A DNA stretch of 64,000 nucleotides, taken from assembly GCA_016617855.1 (NCBI GenBank), contig JAECUM010031248.1, positions 1 through 64,000 on the forward strand. The letters run 5' to 3'. The notes below the pieces were generated by a model that saw nothing but the letters and a program-made list of their open reading frames with translations, did not search any database and had not been told where the DNA came from. Below are positions 23,655 through 36,500 of this stretch, piece after piece. The stretch is from Megalonaias nervosa (lineage: Eukaryota > Mollusca > Bivalvia > Unionida > Unionidae). Every line of letters begins with the position of its first letter. The first letter of the stretch is position 1. The position numbers and the translations under genes were made by a program.

Positions 23655-24093
23655 GTGCTCCGGTGGCCTAAGAAGTTAATGTGTCCACCTTGGATGCCAG
23701 AGGTTGCAGTTTGAACCCCAGCCAAGTCAAAGACTTATAAAACTGGTACTAGCAGCTGCCTCGCTTGGTGCTCAGCATTAGGATGGTAGAGCGTTTGCCT
23801 CGAATGCGGGAGGTCTTGGGTTCAAACCCCGGGCGAGTCATACCAAAGACTTCCAAAAATGGTACTAACAGCTGCCTCGCTTGGCGCTCAGCATTAAGAG
23901 GTTAGTGTTAGGACTGGCTGGCCTGGTGTCAGGATAATGTGACTGGGTGGGACATCATGTTACATGTCTGCGGCATGATGCCCCAGTGTTAAACACCACT
24001 ATAAACTGTCACACTGCAGACATCATAGCGATATGACTGAAAAATTGTTAAAGCTACATTAAAAATCAGAATCTCACATCTCACTCACTCACA
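23655..24093 (+). mobile_element. Dimeric tRNA-derived SINE (two heads, one body)
   Basis: The first head (23655) starts GTGCTCCGGTGGCCTAAG and has a degraded B box (TTTGAACCCCA). It is followed by the body start (GCTGCCTCGCTTGGTGCTCA). A second head enters directly at about 23781 (GGATGGTAGAGCGTTTGCCT) with an excellent B box (GGGTTCAAACCCC, about 23818-23830), followed by a complete body and the AATTGTTAAAGCTACATTAA tail. The body matches 2877-3229. Confidence 0.8.
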
Positions 24094-24910
24094 AACCACC
24101 ATGAGGGCCACATGATGGCATTTTTGATGGCCCAAGGGCAGCACCACCTTTGTTATCTCTCATGACACTGTGTGATGCCAATCAGTTTATGGGCCACAGG
24201 ATAGGGCTTGGCGGGCCACATGCGGCCCGCGGGCCGTGTGTTTGAGAGCAATGATCTAAATATTGTGACTGAACAAGAAACTACTATCAGCATAATTTTA
24301 GTGAGTTACACATACAACCTGACTTTGGAAGGCTGGTTATGCAGTGTCACAATGTACAGGTTTCTTAGCAAAAAAAAAAACATATTTTTTTTTACAAAAT
24401 TCCAAAATCAATGAATTCTTTAAAGAGATACATGTTGGAAATTGTATTTCTCAACAAGGAACATACAGATGGACCAAAACAAATCAACATGGGTGCCCTC
24501 AATAAACACTGCAGCATACCCCTCCAAGCACAGATGAATCTGGTCTGAAAAAACTTTAAAGCATGTTATTACTGCATCAAAATTCATGCATACTAAAACA
24601 GCCTTGGTCTTTTACAGAAATCAAATTATTTATGACTTGCTAGAAGCCTGTCATATATGATGTAATCAGATACAACCAAAAAACTAGATATTTATTTTAA
24701 TACGCTATTACATACAATTTTATCTAGTGATGCTTTCAAAGAATTTAATCTACACATCAGCGTAGCTATCTATATGCTTGATATATCAAAGTATGTAACA
24801 CTGACAAATTTTAAACATGACCCTGTAGCTTTGAGACACTGTAAAACTTACAACAGATAAAGTAGGTAAGTGTTACAAATAGTAACTAGATGTAAAAGTA
24901 TTCTGTGATA

Positions 24911-24962
<52 letters not shown>

Positions 24963-25489
24963 GGGGTGAAGAGACTTGTGCAAATGCAGTTACCATTCAC
25001 CCAATGTTCCCCTGTGGCCCAATGAAAATATTGCAGGGTGTGAGGTCCTTTATGATGGACTAAAAGTTCTAGTGTTAAGTTATTTCTCTTGTATTTAGGT
25101 CACTCTGACCTAAGCTCAGTTATTTTCTCTCATCTTCAGTTAACTTAAATTAGTCTTTCTTGCATAATGGACACAACTGCATGCCATCATCTCAATCTGC
25201 TCATTATTTCTAAAATCAGTGGGGTTCAGGAATGCTTAGTTCGAGTCAAAACTTAGCACACTATATATGCTTTACTGGTTTTACATCATTAAGTCATGTG
25301 CAATCATGAATAAATATAGATAGCAATGTAAATGCATGCTTACATGGATCATTTCATACATCCTGTTGGCTGACTGAAATGTCATATATTTATAGCCATG
25401 CTCTGATTGTACAAGTTTGGTGGCACATAGATTCAGTGTAGAAGTGCTGAATTTTTTTTACAGTGAAGGTTGACACCTATTTCACTTAA
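24094..25489. other. Unassigned stretch with a (GT)n tract
   Basis: The only clear features are a (GT)n microsatellite at about 24915-24960 and a local GC-rich patch at 24210-24240 (GGGCCACATGCGGCCCGCGG). No gene was recognised. Confidence 0.5.
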
Positions 25490-25815
25490 GTTATAGATGC
25501 ATTCAAAAAAATATGGCAGTTACACTTATGATTTATTACTTATGATGACAGACAATTATGGCAATTAAACTTATCACTTATTACTTATGATGACAGAAAA
25601 ATAAACCAATTAAACTTACAATATGTTACTTATATGACTGAAGAATAAGCCAATTAAACTTACAACTTGTTACTTATGACAAACATATGGCAATTAAACT
25701 TACAACTTGTTACTATGACAACAGAAAAATAAACCAATTAAATTTATGACTTGTTACTTATGGCAGAAAAATATGACATTTAAACTTGTGACTTGTTACT
25801 TATGATGACTTTTGG
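25490..25815. repeat. Minisatellite, about 50-60-bp unit
   Basis: Six or so variants of AATTAAACTTACAACTTGTT followed by ACTTATGATGACAGAAAAAT occur in tandem. Confidence 0.8.
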
Positions 25816-25849
25816 TGTCATATCATTGCAATAAGATTCTTGTAACTTT

Positions 25850-26465
25850 CTTTGCATAATTGTACATTAACATCTTCAGGTTACAGTTTTCCTGAAACTT
25901 TCTGTGTATAGCTGTCCAATAGCTTTTAGTATGTTCCTGAAACTGTCTTGGTATAGCTGTCCAGTATTTTTAGACTGTGTTCTTAAACTGTATAGGCATT
26001 GCTGACCAATAATTTCCTGTCAAGTAACTTCAGACTGATCCTAACCTGTCTAGGTATAGTTGTCTGATAAAATTTTAAACAGTGTGCCTAAAACTGTCTA
26101 GGTATATCTGTCCAATAACTTATCTGCCCAAAAACTTTTAAAGTGTTCCTAAACTGTCTAGGCATAGCTGTCCAATAACTTATAGTGTTCCTAAAACTGT
26201 CTAGATATAGCTGCCCAATAACTTTTAAACAGTGTTCCTAAACTGTCTAGATATAGCTGTCCCATAACTTTTAAACAGTGTTCCTAAACTGTCTAGATAT
26301 AGCTGTCCCATAACTTTTAAACAGTGTTCCTAAACTGTCTAGATATAGCTGTCCGATAACTTATAAACAGTGTTCCTAAACTGTCTAGGTATAGCTCTCC
26401 CATAACTTTTAAACAGTGTTCCTAATATGTCCGGGTATTAAGCTGCCCCATAACTTTTAAACTTA
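25850..26465. repeat. Minisatellite, about 46-bp unit
   Basis: About a dozen copies of CCTAAACTGTCTAGATATAG, CTGTCCCATAACTTTTAAAC, AGTGTT. They are most regular at 26200-26465 and more diverged toward 25850. Confidence 0.9.
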
Positions 26466-29029
26466 ATGGGAAACCAGTTAGAAGTAGATGGGCATTTATG
26501 GACCATGACCCCACTAAATAATGTGGAATGTTTGAAATCCAGTCCTTTTAAGGACTCAATGCAACATCACATGCAAATATCAATTTTTATGAAACAATGT
26601 TCACGACAAATTGCACAAGAATATATTGAATGGTTTTTCAGTTATGCCAATAGCAAGACACTGATCATGCTTCCATGTGAAGACAAAAATCTGCTCAATG
26701 AGAAGTATAATAATGTTCATACAAAACTGAATTAGATATGGTGAATGACATTGATATTCATCAGTTACAAGCAATATCGTATGACAATATATAAAGTTAA
26801 ATGCCATGGCCCATAAGTCCATTCCAATACAGACTTGACAAGACAAACATATAGGTGGCATACAAACACTGTTTATACCTAACTGTATCAGAACATTTGG
26901 AACGGTTCTTCAGCTATGCTGGTTACATAGATCTGCAATACTGAAGATTTTTAAAATCTTGGAAAAGGGGCAATAACTCAAATTGGACATGGAAATACCA
27001 AACTTTTACAAGGCACATATATATGTAATAGGCAATTCACCTACCATATGATATCAAATTAGGTGTAATGGTGCAGAGCCATTGTGGTCACAGAAGCATG
27101 AACAGATTGTCTAATGGTCAGAAATAAAAGGTGATTACTACTGGGCTTCCAATTTCAATGTGAGCCACTAATCATGTTGAGATTATCCCAACTGATACAG
27201 TCTTTAATTTCTCATCCTCTTTAGTTTTCACTGAAGATCAATCCATAGAAATTACATCTTTTCTTTTTTACTTTTACTTTTTGTAAAGAACTTTATTTTT
27301 GTTAAAGCACAGCAAATGTTTGTGCTTATAAGCTTGAAATTATAATAATTTATTTATTCATGATAATAATTTGTTCAAGTTAACCAATGGGCTATATAGT
27401 ATATGATACAGAGAATCTGTCTACTTGCATGATTACAACTTGCATAAAATTTCATGTTAATGTGAGTTCATCGGATTTTTTTTAATTTAATGTTTTAGTG
27501 AAGACTCCAAAAATAATGAAATTATTTGTCAACAACAAATTGGGATTTGTATAAAGCTAAAATAATGGTATTAAAGTTAACTGAATTATGCAGCGTTCAA
27601 TGAATATTAAAGGCAGTGAAACCAAAAATTACAAGTTAAGCAATCACTCTTGGGAATGCATATATCACATAAGTTGGTGGTTAGCTGTATCTAAGTCATC
27701 ATGGTATAAGTTTATGATCATGGCATGCTATCATTTCCCCACTTTTATGTGCATGATGTAAAATTAACGTACTTAAAAAATGCATGGAAAAAAACTTATA
27801 AGAATGAAGAACCATGATTCATAATGTATACATTTGATCTTAATAGGGATGCTAAATGCTTTATTTTAAAAAACACTTTTTATAATATTGATTTGCAAGA
27901 GTCAACAAAACAGAAAAACCCCTGCTTCACACAGGACAATAGTTCATCACACAAAGGAAAACAGACAACCACAATGTATCAGCAACTTTGATACAGTTGC
28001 ATTTAGCTTTTAATGTTGCATAATATGGAATCTATATATACATTGGTTCACATTACAAAAGGTATATCAAACATACTTTACTGGATACAGTACCCACCCT
28101 GTCCACATGTAAAATATTATTTTGGTAAACTTGTGAAGTTTAAAATGCACCATACAGACAGCACACCAAAGATCTCACAAACAAGGCACCCATAATATGC
28201 ATGTCCATTCTAGCTGAGTAAGCTCCATTTTGTCTGTGTTGGGAGTTCTCCATTTTGGAGATAGATTCTCTCTACAGTAATGTTACAGTATGTAGCATAC
28301 AAGACTTGTTTTTCAGAGCAATTTAACCCATTACTGTATCTGCCCTTATATATGAACAGCATAATTTAGCACTATAGTTAAAATGTATAATGAGAGAGAA
28401 AAAGAGAATTAGACTAACTTTAATAGTTGTCTCTTTTGTGCTAATTTCCCCTTGATATCAGAATTAAATCATTCAATTTTTCCTTTTCTCTTAACAGGTT
28501 TTAGTGTTTAATGGGCATTCAAGCAAAACTAAATGTTTCAACTGGTTCAAAAAAACAAAAAAAACAACACTTTAAGATATCTTCTGTATTTCAGCTATTT
28601 CAGTGCCAATTCAACAATAAGTTCTGCTGAAAAAAAAATCTAAGTTCATACAAATGGGAAAGACTGAAAGATGCTGCATTAAATACCCACTGGTCATACA
28701 GGGCCTATTATTCCTGAAAGGTTGCTAATCTTTATTCCACATGATCTTAAAATTCAATATATAATCTGCTAAAATCATGGGGGCAGAAACTTTAAGTGGC
28801 AACAAGACAGCCTGCACTGTATGGTGGCATGTTCTAAGAAATATCCTGATGGTTTCAGTTGGATTCAGAAGCTACATCCCGCTCTTGGATCAAGACTCAT
28901 GTTGACCAGTAATGATTAATTTTTCTTGCTGCAAGTTCTGACCCGAATAATGAGTGTGGATGCGCAGGTACAATATCAAATATTACAGTTAAAGAAGTAC
29001 AGCAATATTCATCAATATCACATCATGTG
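26466..29029. other. Unassigned non-coding stretch
   Basis: No convincing exon or transposon was found. Short ORFs here, including one at 26466-26735, have no recognisable motif. Confidence 0.45.
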
Positions 29030-29400
29030 CTGATACTCCTCATGCTATATTGTATGTTAAGAATAAATAACACATGACTGAGTGTAATACTTGCTTAACT
29101 CATCTGCTGACACTCATCACACCAACCTGTACATCAAGAATAAAAAACACATGACACAGTGTAGTACCTGCTCAACTCATCTGCTGACACTCGTCACACC
29201 ACATTGTAAATCGAGAATAAAAAACACATAATTGAGTGTAGTACATGCTTAACTCATCTGCTAACACTCATCACACCATATTGTACATCAAGAATAAAAA
29301 CACATGACTGAATGTAGTACATGTTTAACTCATCTGATGACGCTCGTCACACGATGTTGTACATCAAGAATAAATAACACATGAGTGAGTGCTGTATATG
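29030..29400. repeat. Minisatellite, about 76-bp unit
   Basis: Five copies of a unit with TTGTACATCAAGAATAAA, ACACATGACTGAGTGTAGTA and CTCATCTGCTGACACTCATC occur in tandem. Confidence 0.85.
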
Positions 29401-29569
29401 TTTAACTTTATCCTTCCCCTAACAATTAAAGAGATGATGAGAGCTTATGAAATTCTGGCACAAGACAAGAAACTGGGGGCTCCTAATGTGTTCAGCATTT
29501 TATTGCATAAATCTATCATGGGGACAATGATTATTTTGTGGAAACCATTTTGTCCTGCTTACCTTTGAC

Positions 29570-29783
29570 CTTGAGGCACCAGGTGGCTGAGTGGTTTAAG
29601 GCACTCCCCTTTACGGGTCACTGACATCTTGCCTCTGTCCATGTGGGTTCGAGTCTCACGCTCAGGCAATGTAAGAATTGCCAGTATCTTCCCATAGGTT
29701 CTTCCTGCACCAAATATACTGGCCACCACGTACAGCCTATCATGTGCTGAAAGTTTGCATTAATTCTATATAACAACAACCAC
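29570..29783 (+). mobile_element. tRNA(Ser/Leu)-like SINE, plus orientation
   Basis: The head AGGTGGCTGAGTGGTTTAAG (A box) and GTGGGTTCGAGTCTCACGCT (B box) frame a long variable region. The body ends ATAACAACAACC. It belongs to the same family as 12945-13197. Confidence 0.8.
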
Positions 29784-29832
29784 CTTTGACCTATTTACCC
29801 CAAATGGATGCCTCTGTTTGGTCTGTGAAGTT

Positions 29833-30052
29833 TAACAACAGTCTTCAGCACATGGTAGGCTATACATGGTGGCCAATATATTTGGCAGAGGAAAACAGCA
29901 GGAAAAAACACCATCCCATGCGAAGGTATTGGCAAGCTTTCTCACATACCCACACTGTCAATCCAGGGCTCAAACTCATGTAGAAAGAGGTGAGATGTGT
30001 GAGTGATCTGTAAAGACGAGTCCTGACATACAACAAATGGCCACCAGGACCC
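29833..30052 (-). mobile_element. tRNA(Ser/Leu)-like SINE, minus orientation
   Basis: It reads ATGGTAGGCTATACATGGTG, GAAAACAGCAGGAAAAAACA and AGCTTTCTCACATACCCACA on the plus strand, the reverse of the family consensus. It lies about 50 bp from the plus-oriented copy at 29570-29783, forming a tail-to-tail inverted pair, and ends near a C10 run (30050-30060). Confidence 0.75.
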
Positions 30053-30099
30053 CCCCCCCCAATGTAAGCCACCCATGAAGTGTGGTCAGTCATGGCTTG

Positions 30100-30330
30100 T
30101 GGATTAGGAACCGCTTCAATTTGTGAAAACAGTTTTCCTTTTTGGATTCACTCTATTTTGACCTTTGACCTCATAATTCCAAAATTAATAGGCATCTTTC
30201 ATGACTCAAATGCAATTTATTTATACACTTTGGAAAATGGCAGATTCCAGGAACCAAGTTATTGTGCAGAACTGAAATAGTGAACAGATGGAGGTACAGA
30301 TGAATGGGCAGACAATATACCCTGCCTTAT
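30100..30330. repeat. Interspersed repeat fragment (shared with 40390-40590)
   Basis: Shared blocks with 40390-40590 include TGACCTTTGACC-like starts, CAAGTTATTGTGCAGAA, AACAGATGGAGGTACAGATG and a TACCCTGCCTTATAG-like end followed by ATGTATAAAAAT. Diverged segments of the same style occur at 19335-19390 and 48650-48720. No coding. Confidence 0.5.
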
Positions 30331-30489
30331 AGTGAATGTATAAAAATCATTCACAATTCTGCAGTATACTGCTATAGTTGTCAAATGGGCCACAATATAT
30401 AAGGGAAATAACTCTTTGAAAGAAATTTAACACAGGAATGGTTACTTCCCTTTGGGGGTAAAGCAACAACTTTGTAATTTCTTACTCAC

Positions 30490-30560
30490 CCATATCAGCT
30501 GTTGCTACCATGTTGCCGGACATTTTAACTTCATCAAACTTGGCAAAAAGTTGATTTAAC
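30490..30560 (-). CDS. CLASP: CLASP exon g (last recognised)
   Basis: A 71-bp exon between TTTGTAG and GG|GTGAGT. It encodes (R)LNQLFAKFDEVKMSGNMVAT then ADM and one base of Gly, matching RLNVIFTKFDEVQKSGNM at the end of TOG1. The next exon, which should start the Ser-rich linker, was not recognised downstream. Confidence 0.93.
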
Positions 30561-33500
30561 CTACAAAGAATTATTACAGTTTAAAATTTAAAACAACAAT
30601 TTGAAGATCTAAAATTATAACAGTTTTGAAATAAAGAAAAAGAGCAAAGGAAAGGATATAAATGGAACAGATGAGTGTAGTTATACCCAAACAATGATGA
30701 CAGGAGTTGGAAATCAACTCTGTTGCATCAATGACACTAACTACTGTCATAAGGTCAAATAAAAATTACAAATTCATATTTTTATCATCTCTCAGACATT
30801 TTCTTAACAGAATACCTTTAATGTCAATTTCCAGACAATACAATACAGAGAAAATACAAAGCTGATTAAAGCTTTGAAAAATGTTAGAAATTTAAATCAT
30901 TAAATGTTTTACATTCTAACAAGAACTGCATGTTAAGAAAGACGCAAGTTCCAGAGACAATATATCAAAGAGTAGAACCACATGGCAAGACTCAAGTGCA
31001 TGAATGCTACAGAAAGGAAAGATGTTATACATTCTAAATACAACGCAAAAATAATTTTAAAAAACGTGATCAAAAGTACAATAATTTTGAACCCCATCCA
31101 ACAACATAATCCAAGACCAAAAGTGGTATATAATGATAGGTAAGAATGTGAAGCTGTTATAATCCAAGTATACATAGAAATAAATATGGCAGTAATGTAG
31201 TAGTAATGATAATAACAATAATAATAATAATAATTATCGTCATCATAATGTATTCAACATTTGATGCCATGGACATGACTTATGAGTAACAGTGGTATTG
31301 GGAGAAAGAGAAGTGTGGAATCATGACACTAGGGTAACAGTTGTACTGGAAGAAAGGAAAGTACAGAATTGTGACCTTGGAGTGATCATGGTATTGGGAA
31401 AAAGATAAGTATGGGATCATGACCATGGGGTAACAATGGTATTAGAAGAAATGAAAGCAGGGAATCATGACCACTGGGTAACAGTGGTACTGAAAGAAGA
31501 GAAGCATAGGACCACGACCATGGGATAATTGTAGTGTTTGAAGAAAGTATGGGATCATGACCATGGAGTAACAGTGGTATTGGAAGAAGAGAAGTCTGGG
31601 ATCATGACCATAAGGTAACAGTGGTATTGGAAGAAGAGAAATATAGGATCATGACCATGGGTAACAGTGGTATTGGAATAAGATGAGTCTGGGATCATGA
31701 CCATGAGGTAGCAGTGGTATTGGAAGAAGAGAAATATAGGATCATGACCATGGGGTAACAGTGGCATTGAAAGAAGAGAAGTATGGGATCATGACCATCA
31801 GATAACAGTGGTATTGGAAGGAGTATAGGATCATGACCATGAGGTAACAGTGGTATTGGAAAAAAAGAAGTATGGGATCATGACCATGGGGTAACAGTGG
31901 TATCAGAGGAAATGAAAGTGTGGGATCATACATTATTCCAACTGTTAAATGAATTAAGTATGCAATTTGAATGTTAAAAAAGAAAAAAGAAAATTTCTAA
32001 AAGGTATCATACTTCTTGATGGCATGATCCAGGCATGTAACCCAGTTAATAACAGCGGTAGAGGGAAAAAGGGAAGCAAGAGATCATAAAATATTCCAAA
32101 TTTAAAGCCAACTGGATGAAATCTTTATTAAAACACAAGATATGGAGTAAAAACTGTAACCAAAAGCTGTCTTTCATATTTAACTTGGGAACTAAACCAT
32201 GGGGTAGGAAAAGCAAACTTAAAAAGGTCAGTTAGTGATAATGAAACAGCACTTGAGGGATATCCGTAATCATAAAGATTCCCCAGTGTCTAAGCAGTTT
32301 AATCAATCTGACCACAACACAGATTGTGTTAAATATCAGATAGCAGAAATTATTAAATCTGATCCAGAGCTTTCCAGCAGCACTATCTTTAAGAAAGATA
32401 GAGAACTTTATTGGATATACCAATTACATACTCTACATCCAGTAGGGATTAACATCTTGGTCTAAATGTGAGTTCAGTCATTTTTAACTCTATTTATTAT
32501 GGAACAGTTGAACAAACAAATCAACTCATATTATTCCCTCTCATGAGTTACAATAGTAACGAAACTGGTCAAGGACAGGGGGTGACTAGGACACCCCAGC
32601 AGATGGGAATGTTTGCCTCCACATCCAAACAGTCATCTTCTTCCTTTAGGACGAGTCCCAACCCCATGACCCCAACCATGTGCAAGAGTAATATAAATTA
32701 TGAAATTTAAGCAAACACTTCAACAAAACTGATGTTTTGCCCCTATGGTCCCATTCCAGTGCATAAACTTGGTGCAGAGTGGTAGTGAGGGAAGAGGATT
32801 GATGTGCCAACCCCTACAGAAGTGAAATATGAGTGTCAGCTTTGAACAATCAGAACCTTAACATAACAAGAGGTCTATGTGGTTCTAGCTTACCTGGATT
32901 AAACTTAACAGATGAGGTTTTCATTAGGCTGGCTTATGCAGAATTGTAAGAAAAATAACCTACGCAATTCTCAACTGGTAACAAGTTGAGCTAATTAGAT
33001 GCACGATCACATTAATATGCATGGAATTGGGTCACGTTGGAACTCTTGCAAAATCTTGATGACACAAACAGATATTCCATGTCTAATAACAAACACATCA
33101 GAAAGATCGCCTACAGCGTGGTAACAGGTCCCACTAATCAGATGAAAGATAACCTCATTAATATGCATGAATCTTGCTCCTTATCCAACTCATCCAAGGG
33201 CTTGATGGGACAAGACCAAATTACAAGTTGGATAAATGTCAAACCAGAAATATGGCCTCCAGAACAGCAATTAACGCAATCAATTAGATACAATGGCAAT
33301 TAACTCAATCAATTAGATACAATGGCAATTAACTCAATTAGATACAATAGCATCACAGTAATGTAGGGATCTAGCTTATCATTATATGTGTCTGAGTTCT
33401 TGATGATATATTCCAAATTTTACCAAAACATGGCTTCCAAAGTGGTAACAAGCAAATTTTGATGGATGGAGGGATGATTCACGCTGTACTCTTCACCTGA

Positions 33501-36500
33501 CCTTACCACCCAGTAAACTACAACTAGAAAGAGTATCTAACCTTGTTCATTCAGTGCTTTTTTGCTTAAAATTTCGTTTCTACATTCATATATTCAACCA
33601 TATGATTTACAAAAGTTGCTTGAAAGAAAAAAAATGCAAAGACTTGGTATTAGTCCATTCTTGATGCCTTGCATATCCTGTTTGGAATTTCTATGGCACC
33701 ATCATGTTTTCCCTTGGTAATACCCTCATCATCTCTTCCATTCAACAACTTTCTTAACTTTCTCAAGTGAATCAGGGCATCCATTTGACATGATTTTTGA
33801 CTGGTGAATATTCAATTGCAATACAAGTGTTTCAGTGAATAACTTGTATCAGTGTACAGTTGCAGTTCATCTATAATGTTATCTACCTGGAATTTCAGAA
33901 TTTGATAGAAATGATCATTGTGGCATAAGTTGAAGTTACAAATTGGAAAGATTCCACCAACATCAGAATCACTGGCATCTCTGCACATACACACAGACAT
34001 CTATGCATGGGCAAACACTATATTAATGTTGTCTCACAAACGTAAGAATGCTTTACTATTTCCAGAATGGTTTGCTGTAACAATATAGTGAAGTAAAATA
34101 TCAGACAAATGCACTTTTCACTTGCTTGTTCCAATTCAAAATGCAATTACAGTCCAGATTTCATCACTGATCCACTGCATTGTTGAATGAATATGCATGT
34201 ACCATATTCTTCCCAGCTGATACAACAAGCATGTGTAAATATGCAAGGATGGCAAGTAAATTAAGGACCCAAGTACAAAATAATTAAAGTGTTCCCTGTG
34301 GGTGAAGTTTCAGTCCTCTTACAATTCACAGCTGTAGTGGTCCAGTTGATAGAGAAACAGTAAACATCACCCTGTCTCTGGGAACCAATCACAGCACATG
34401 TTAGTACCATCTTCCCAACGAAATAAACTAGTGTACTGAGCTGAAAAAGACCAGTATGATGGTACAACCTGTTGGATCATGTTTTATTTGTGACACCTTT
34501 TGCAAGATATCAGGTATTACATAGCTTAGAGAGCTGATCTTTGCAATTAACTCTTTTCAGAAAATGTAATTCCCTGAATCAAATGCCCATTTTATACATA
34601 AAAGTATAAGACAGGCACTTCCTAATTTTTGACTTTAAAAAGAGGGGGTGGGTAACTTGGGGGGAAGGGGAGGGAGTATATCTATTAGGCAGAATAGAGT
34701 AATGGTCAATACAGCCTTGGTAACATTTTATCAATGAATGTTCAAAGATTTCCCCAAAATTTCAAGGAAAATATTTTCTTCTGGACATTTTTTTCTTGGT
34801 TATTTTGAATCAAATAATGATACAAACTTTAAAGTTGTAATACTCTGAACAGTTTGGAAGGATATTAGCTAATTCAATAACTTTTCAAGAATAAAATCCC
34901 AAGTTCTTTAAAATCAAGAATTGTTCAAGGTAGCTCTCAAAATTCACAGACTCTTCAATTTCATTCTCTCCATATTTGTTAGTGATATGTGGCATACAAA
35001 CAGGTTAGTGATATAATTACCTTTGCTGAGGTATTCCTTTGCGTGACAAGTCTGATCTGACTTTCTCTCCTACATGTCTGTATATCTCTGCAAGTGCATT
35101 CACAGCAGTTTCTCGCACCTGAATATGTTCAAGAATGTCAATAGAGGGTTAGTTCTGTTACAGATACTAAAATGTATTTGATTTTTGTTTTCATTTAAGG
35201 TTCCCCCACAAAAACCACACACATTAGTAATTTATGTTTTTTGGTAGATTATTTTGACATTATGTTAAGACCCATTTTAACATTAGACCATTCTTAGTGA
35301 AATAAAGTGCTACTACATATCTAATGTAAAGTCACTGATCCTTATAGTGCGTTACTGTCGAAATCAGTACTTTCTTTTGGCAAAATATGAAAACAATGCA
35401 ATGATGAAGCTGATAGAAGTGGGCTACATACACATTTTAAAATAAAAAAAGAACTGTTCTTTATATTGTAAAACAATAATGACTTGTTGGTTGCCAAAGG
35501 CTAACAATATACAATTATTGCCTATTTGTGTGACAATTTACCAGAATTGCTGTTCACCTCATATAAAAATCAATAACTCTTTTATTGTTATAATGAATGA
35601 CTCCTCGCATATTTCATCCGTATGTTTCTGAATTACATTTTATAACAGCCTTAATATTTAGCTCATTCTGACCAGGGCACGGCCCAGTATGGATGCAAAT
35701 GGTGGATGGTAGGTCATTTTATTCATCGGTTGGACAATGCCAAAGATATAAGAGCTAAATACCTTTCACAAGGACAAATAAAGGACCTGGGTGGTTACTG
35801 AACCTGAAACTCCCTGAATTAAGAATCCAGTGCTCTACCAAATGAACAACCATGGCTCCCATAGGGAGCTGATATGGGAGCATGATTAAAAGTAGTACAA
35901 TAGTCATTGTCCCTTACATGCAAAATTAATATTTTGTAATGTTACTAAGGAAACAAGTGATTTTTAATATACTGACTGATGCAATCTGTTACATTCAATT
36001 TATTTTTTTTATACGTTACTTATCACAGGCCAATCAGAATTATTTCAGTATTTGATGTAATAAACATACTTACCTCTCGATGACCCAGAAAAACTTACTG
36101 GTAACAAGATATGGGAAGCTACCTGATATATTAAAGGATTAATACATACTCATGCCCTTGTAATGAAAGGTAATACAGTACAACCTGTTTTGAAAGATCA
36201 CCACTTCTGCCAAAAAATCAAGGTCTCTGAACACAAGAGATCTTTCATAAAAGGTCAAAACACAATATAACAAGTGAATCTGTTCACTGAGAATCTGGTT
36301 TCTCAAGACAGGTGGTCTCTCATAACTGTGGTCTTTCGAGACAAGTTTTTTTGTAATCTTCAGTAACAGTTAAAAACATTTCCTACAACAAAAATCATGT
36401 TCTATATTTGATGAATGCAACTTTTGTGGCTTTTTAGAGAACATTTTGAGCGAGTTAGTCAATTCTGACATACAAACTTTACTCATGATGCTTTAATTGA

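Noticed and set aside
26466..26735. 89-codon plus-strand ORF
   Set aside because: No motif, no splice context, partly opposite another ORF.
31555..31933. Repetitive minus-strand ORFs as a possible repeat protein gene
   Set aside because: They coincide exactly with the 47-bp minisatellite and have no flanking exon signals.
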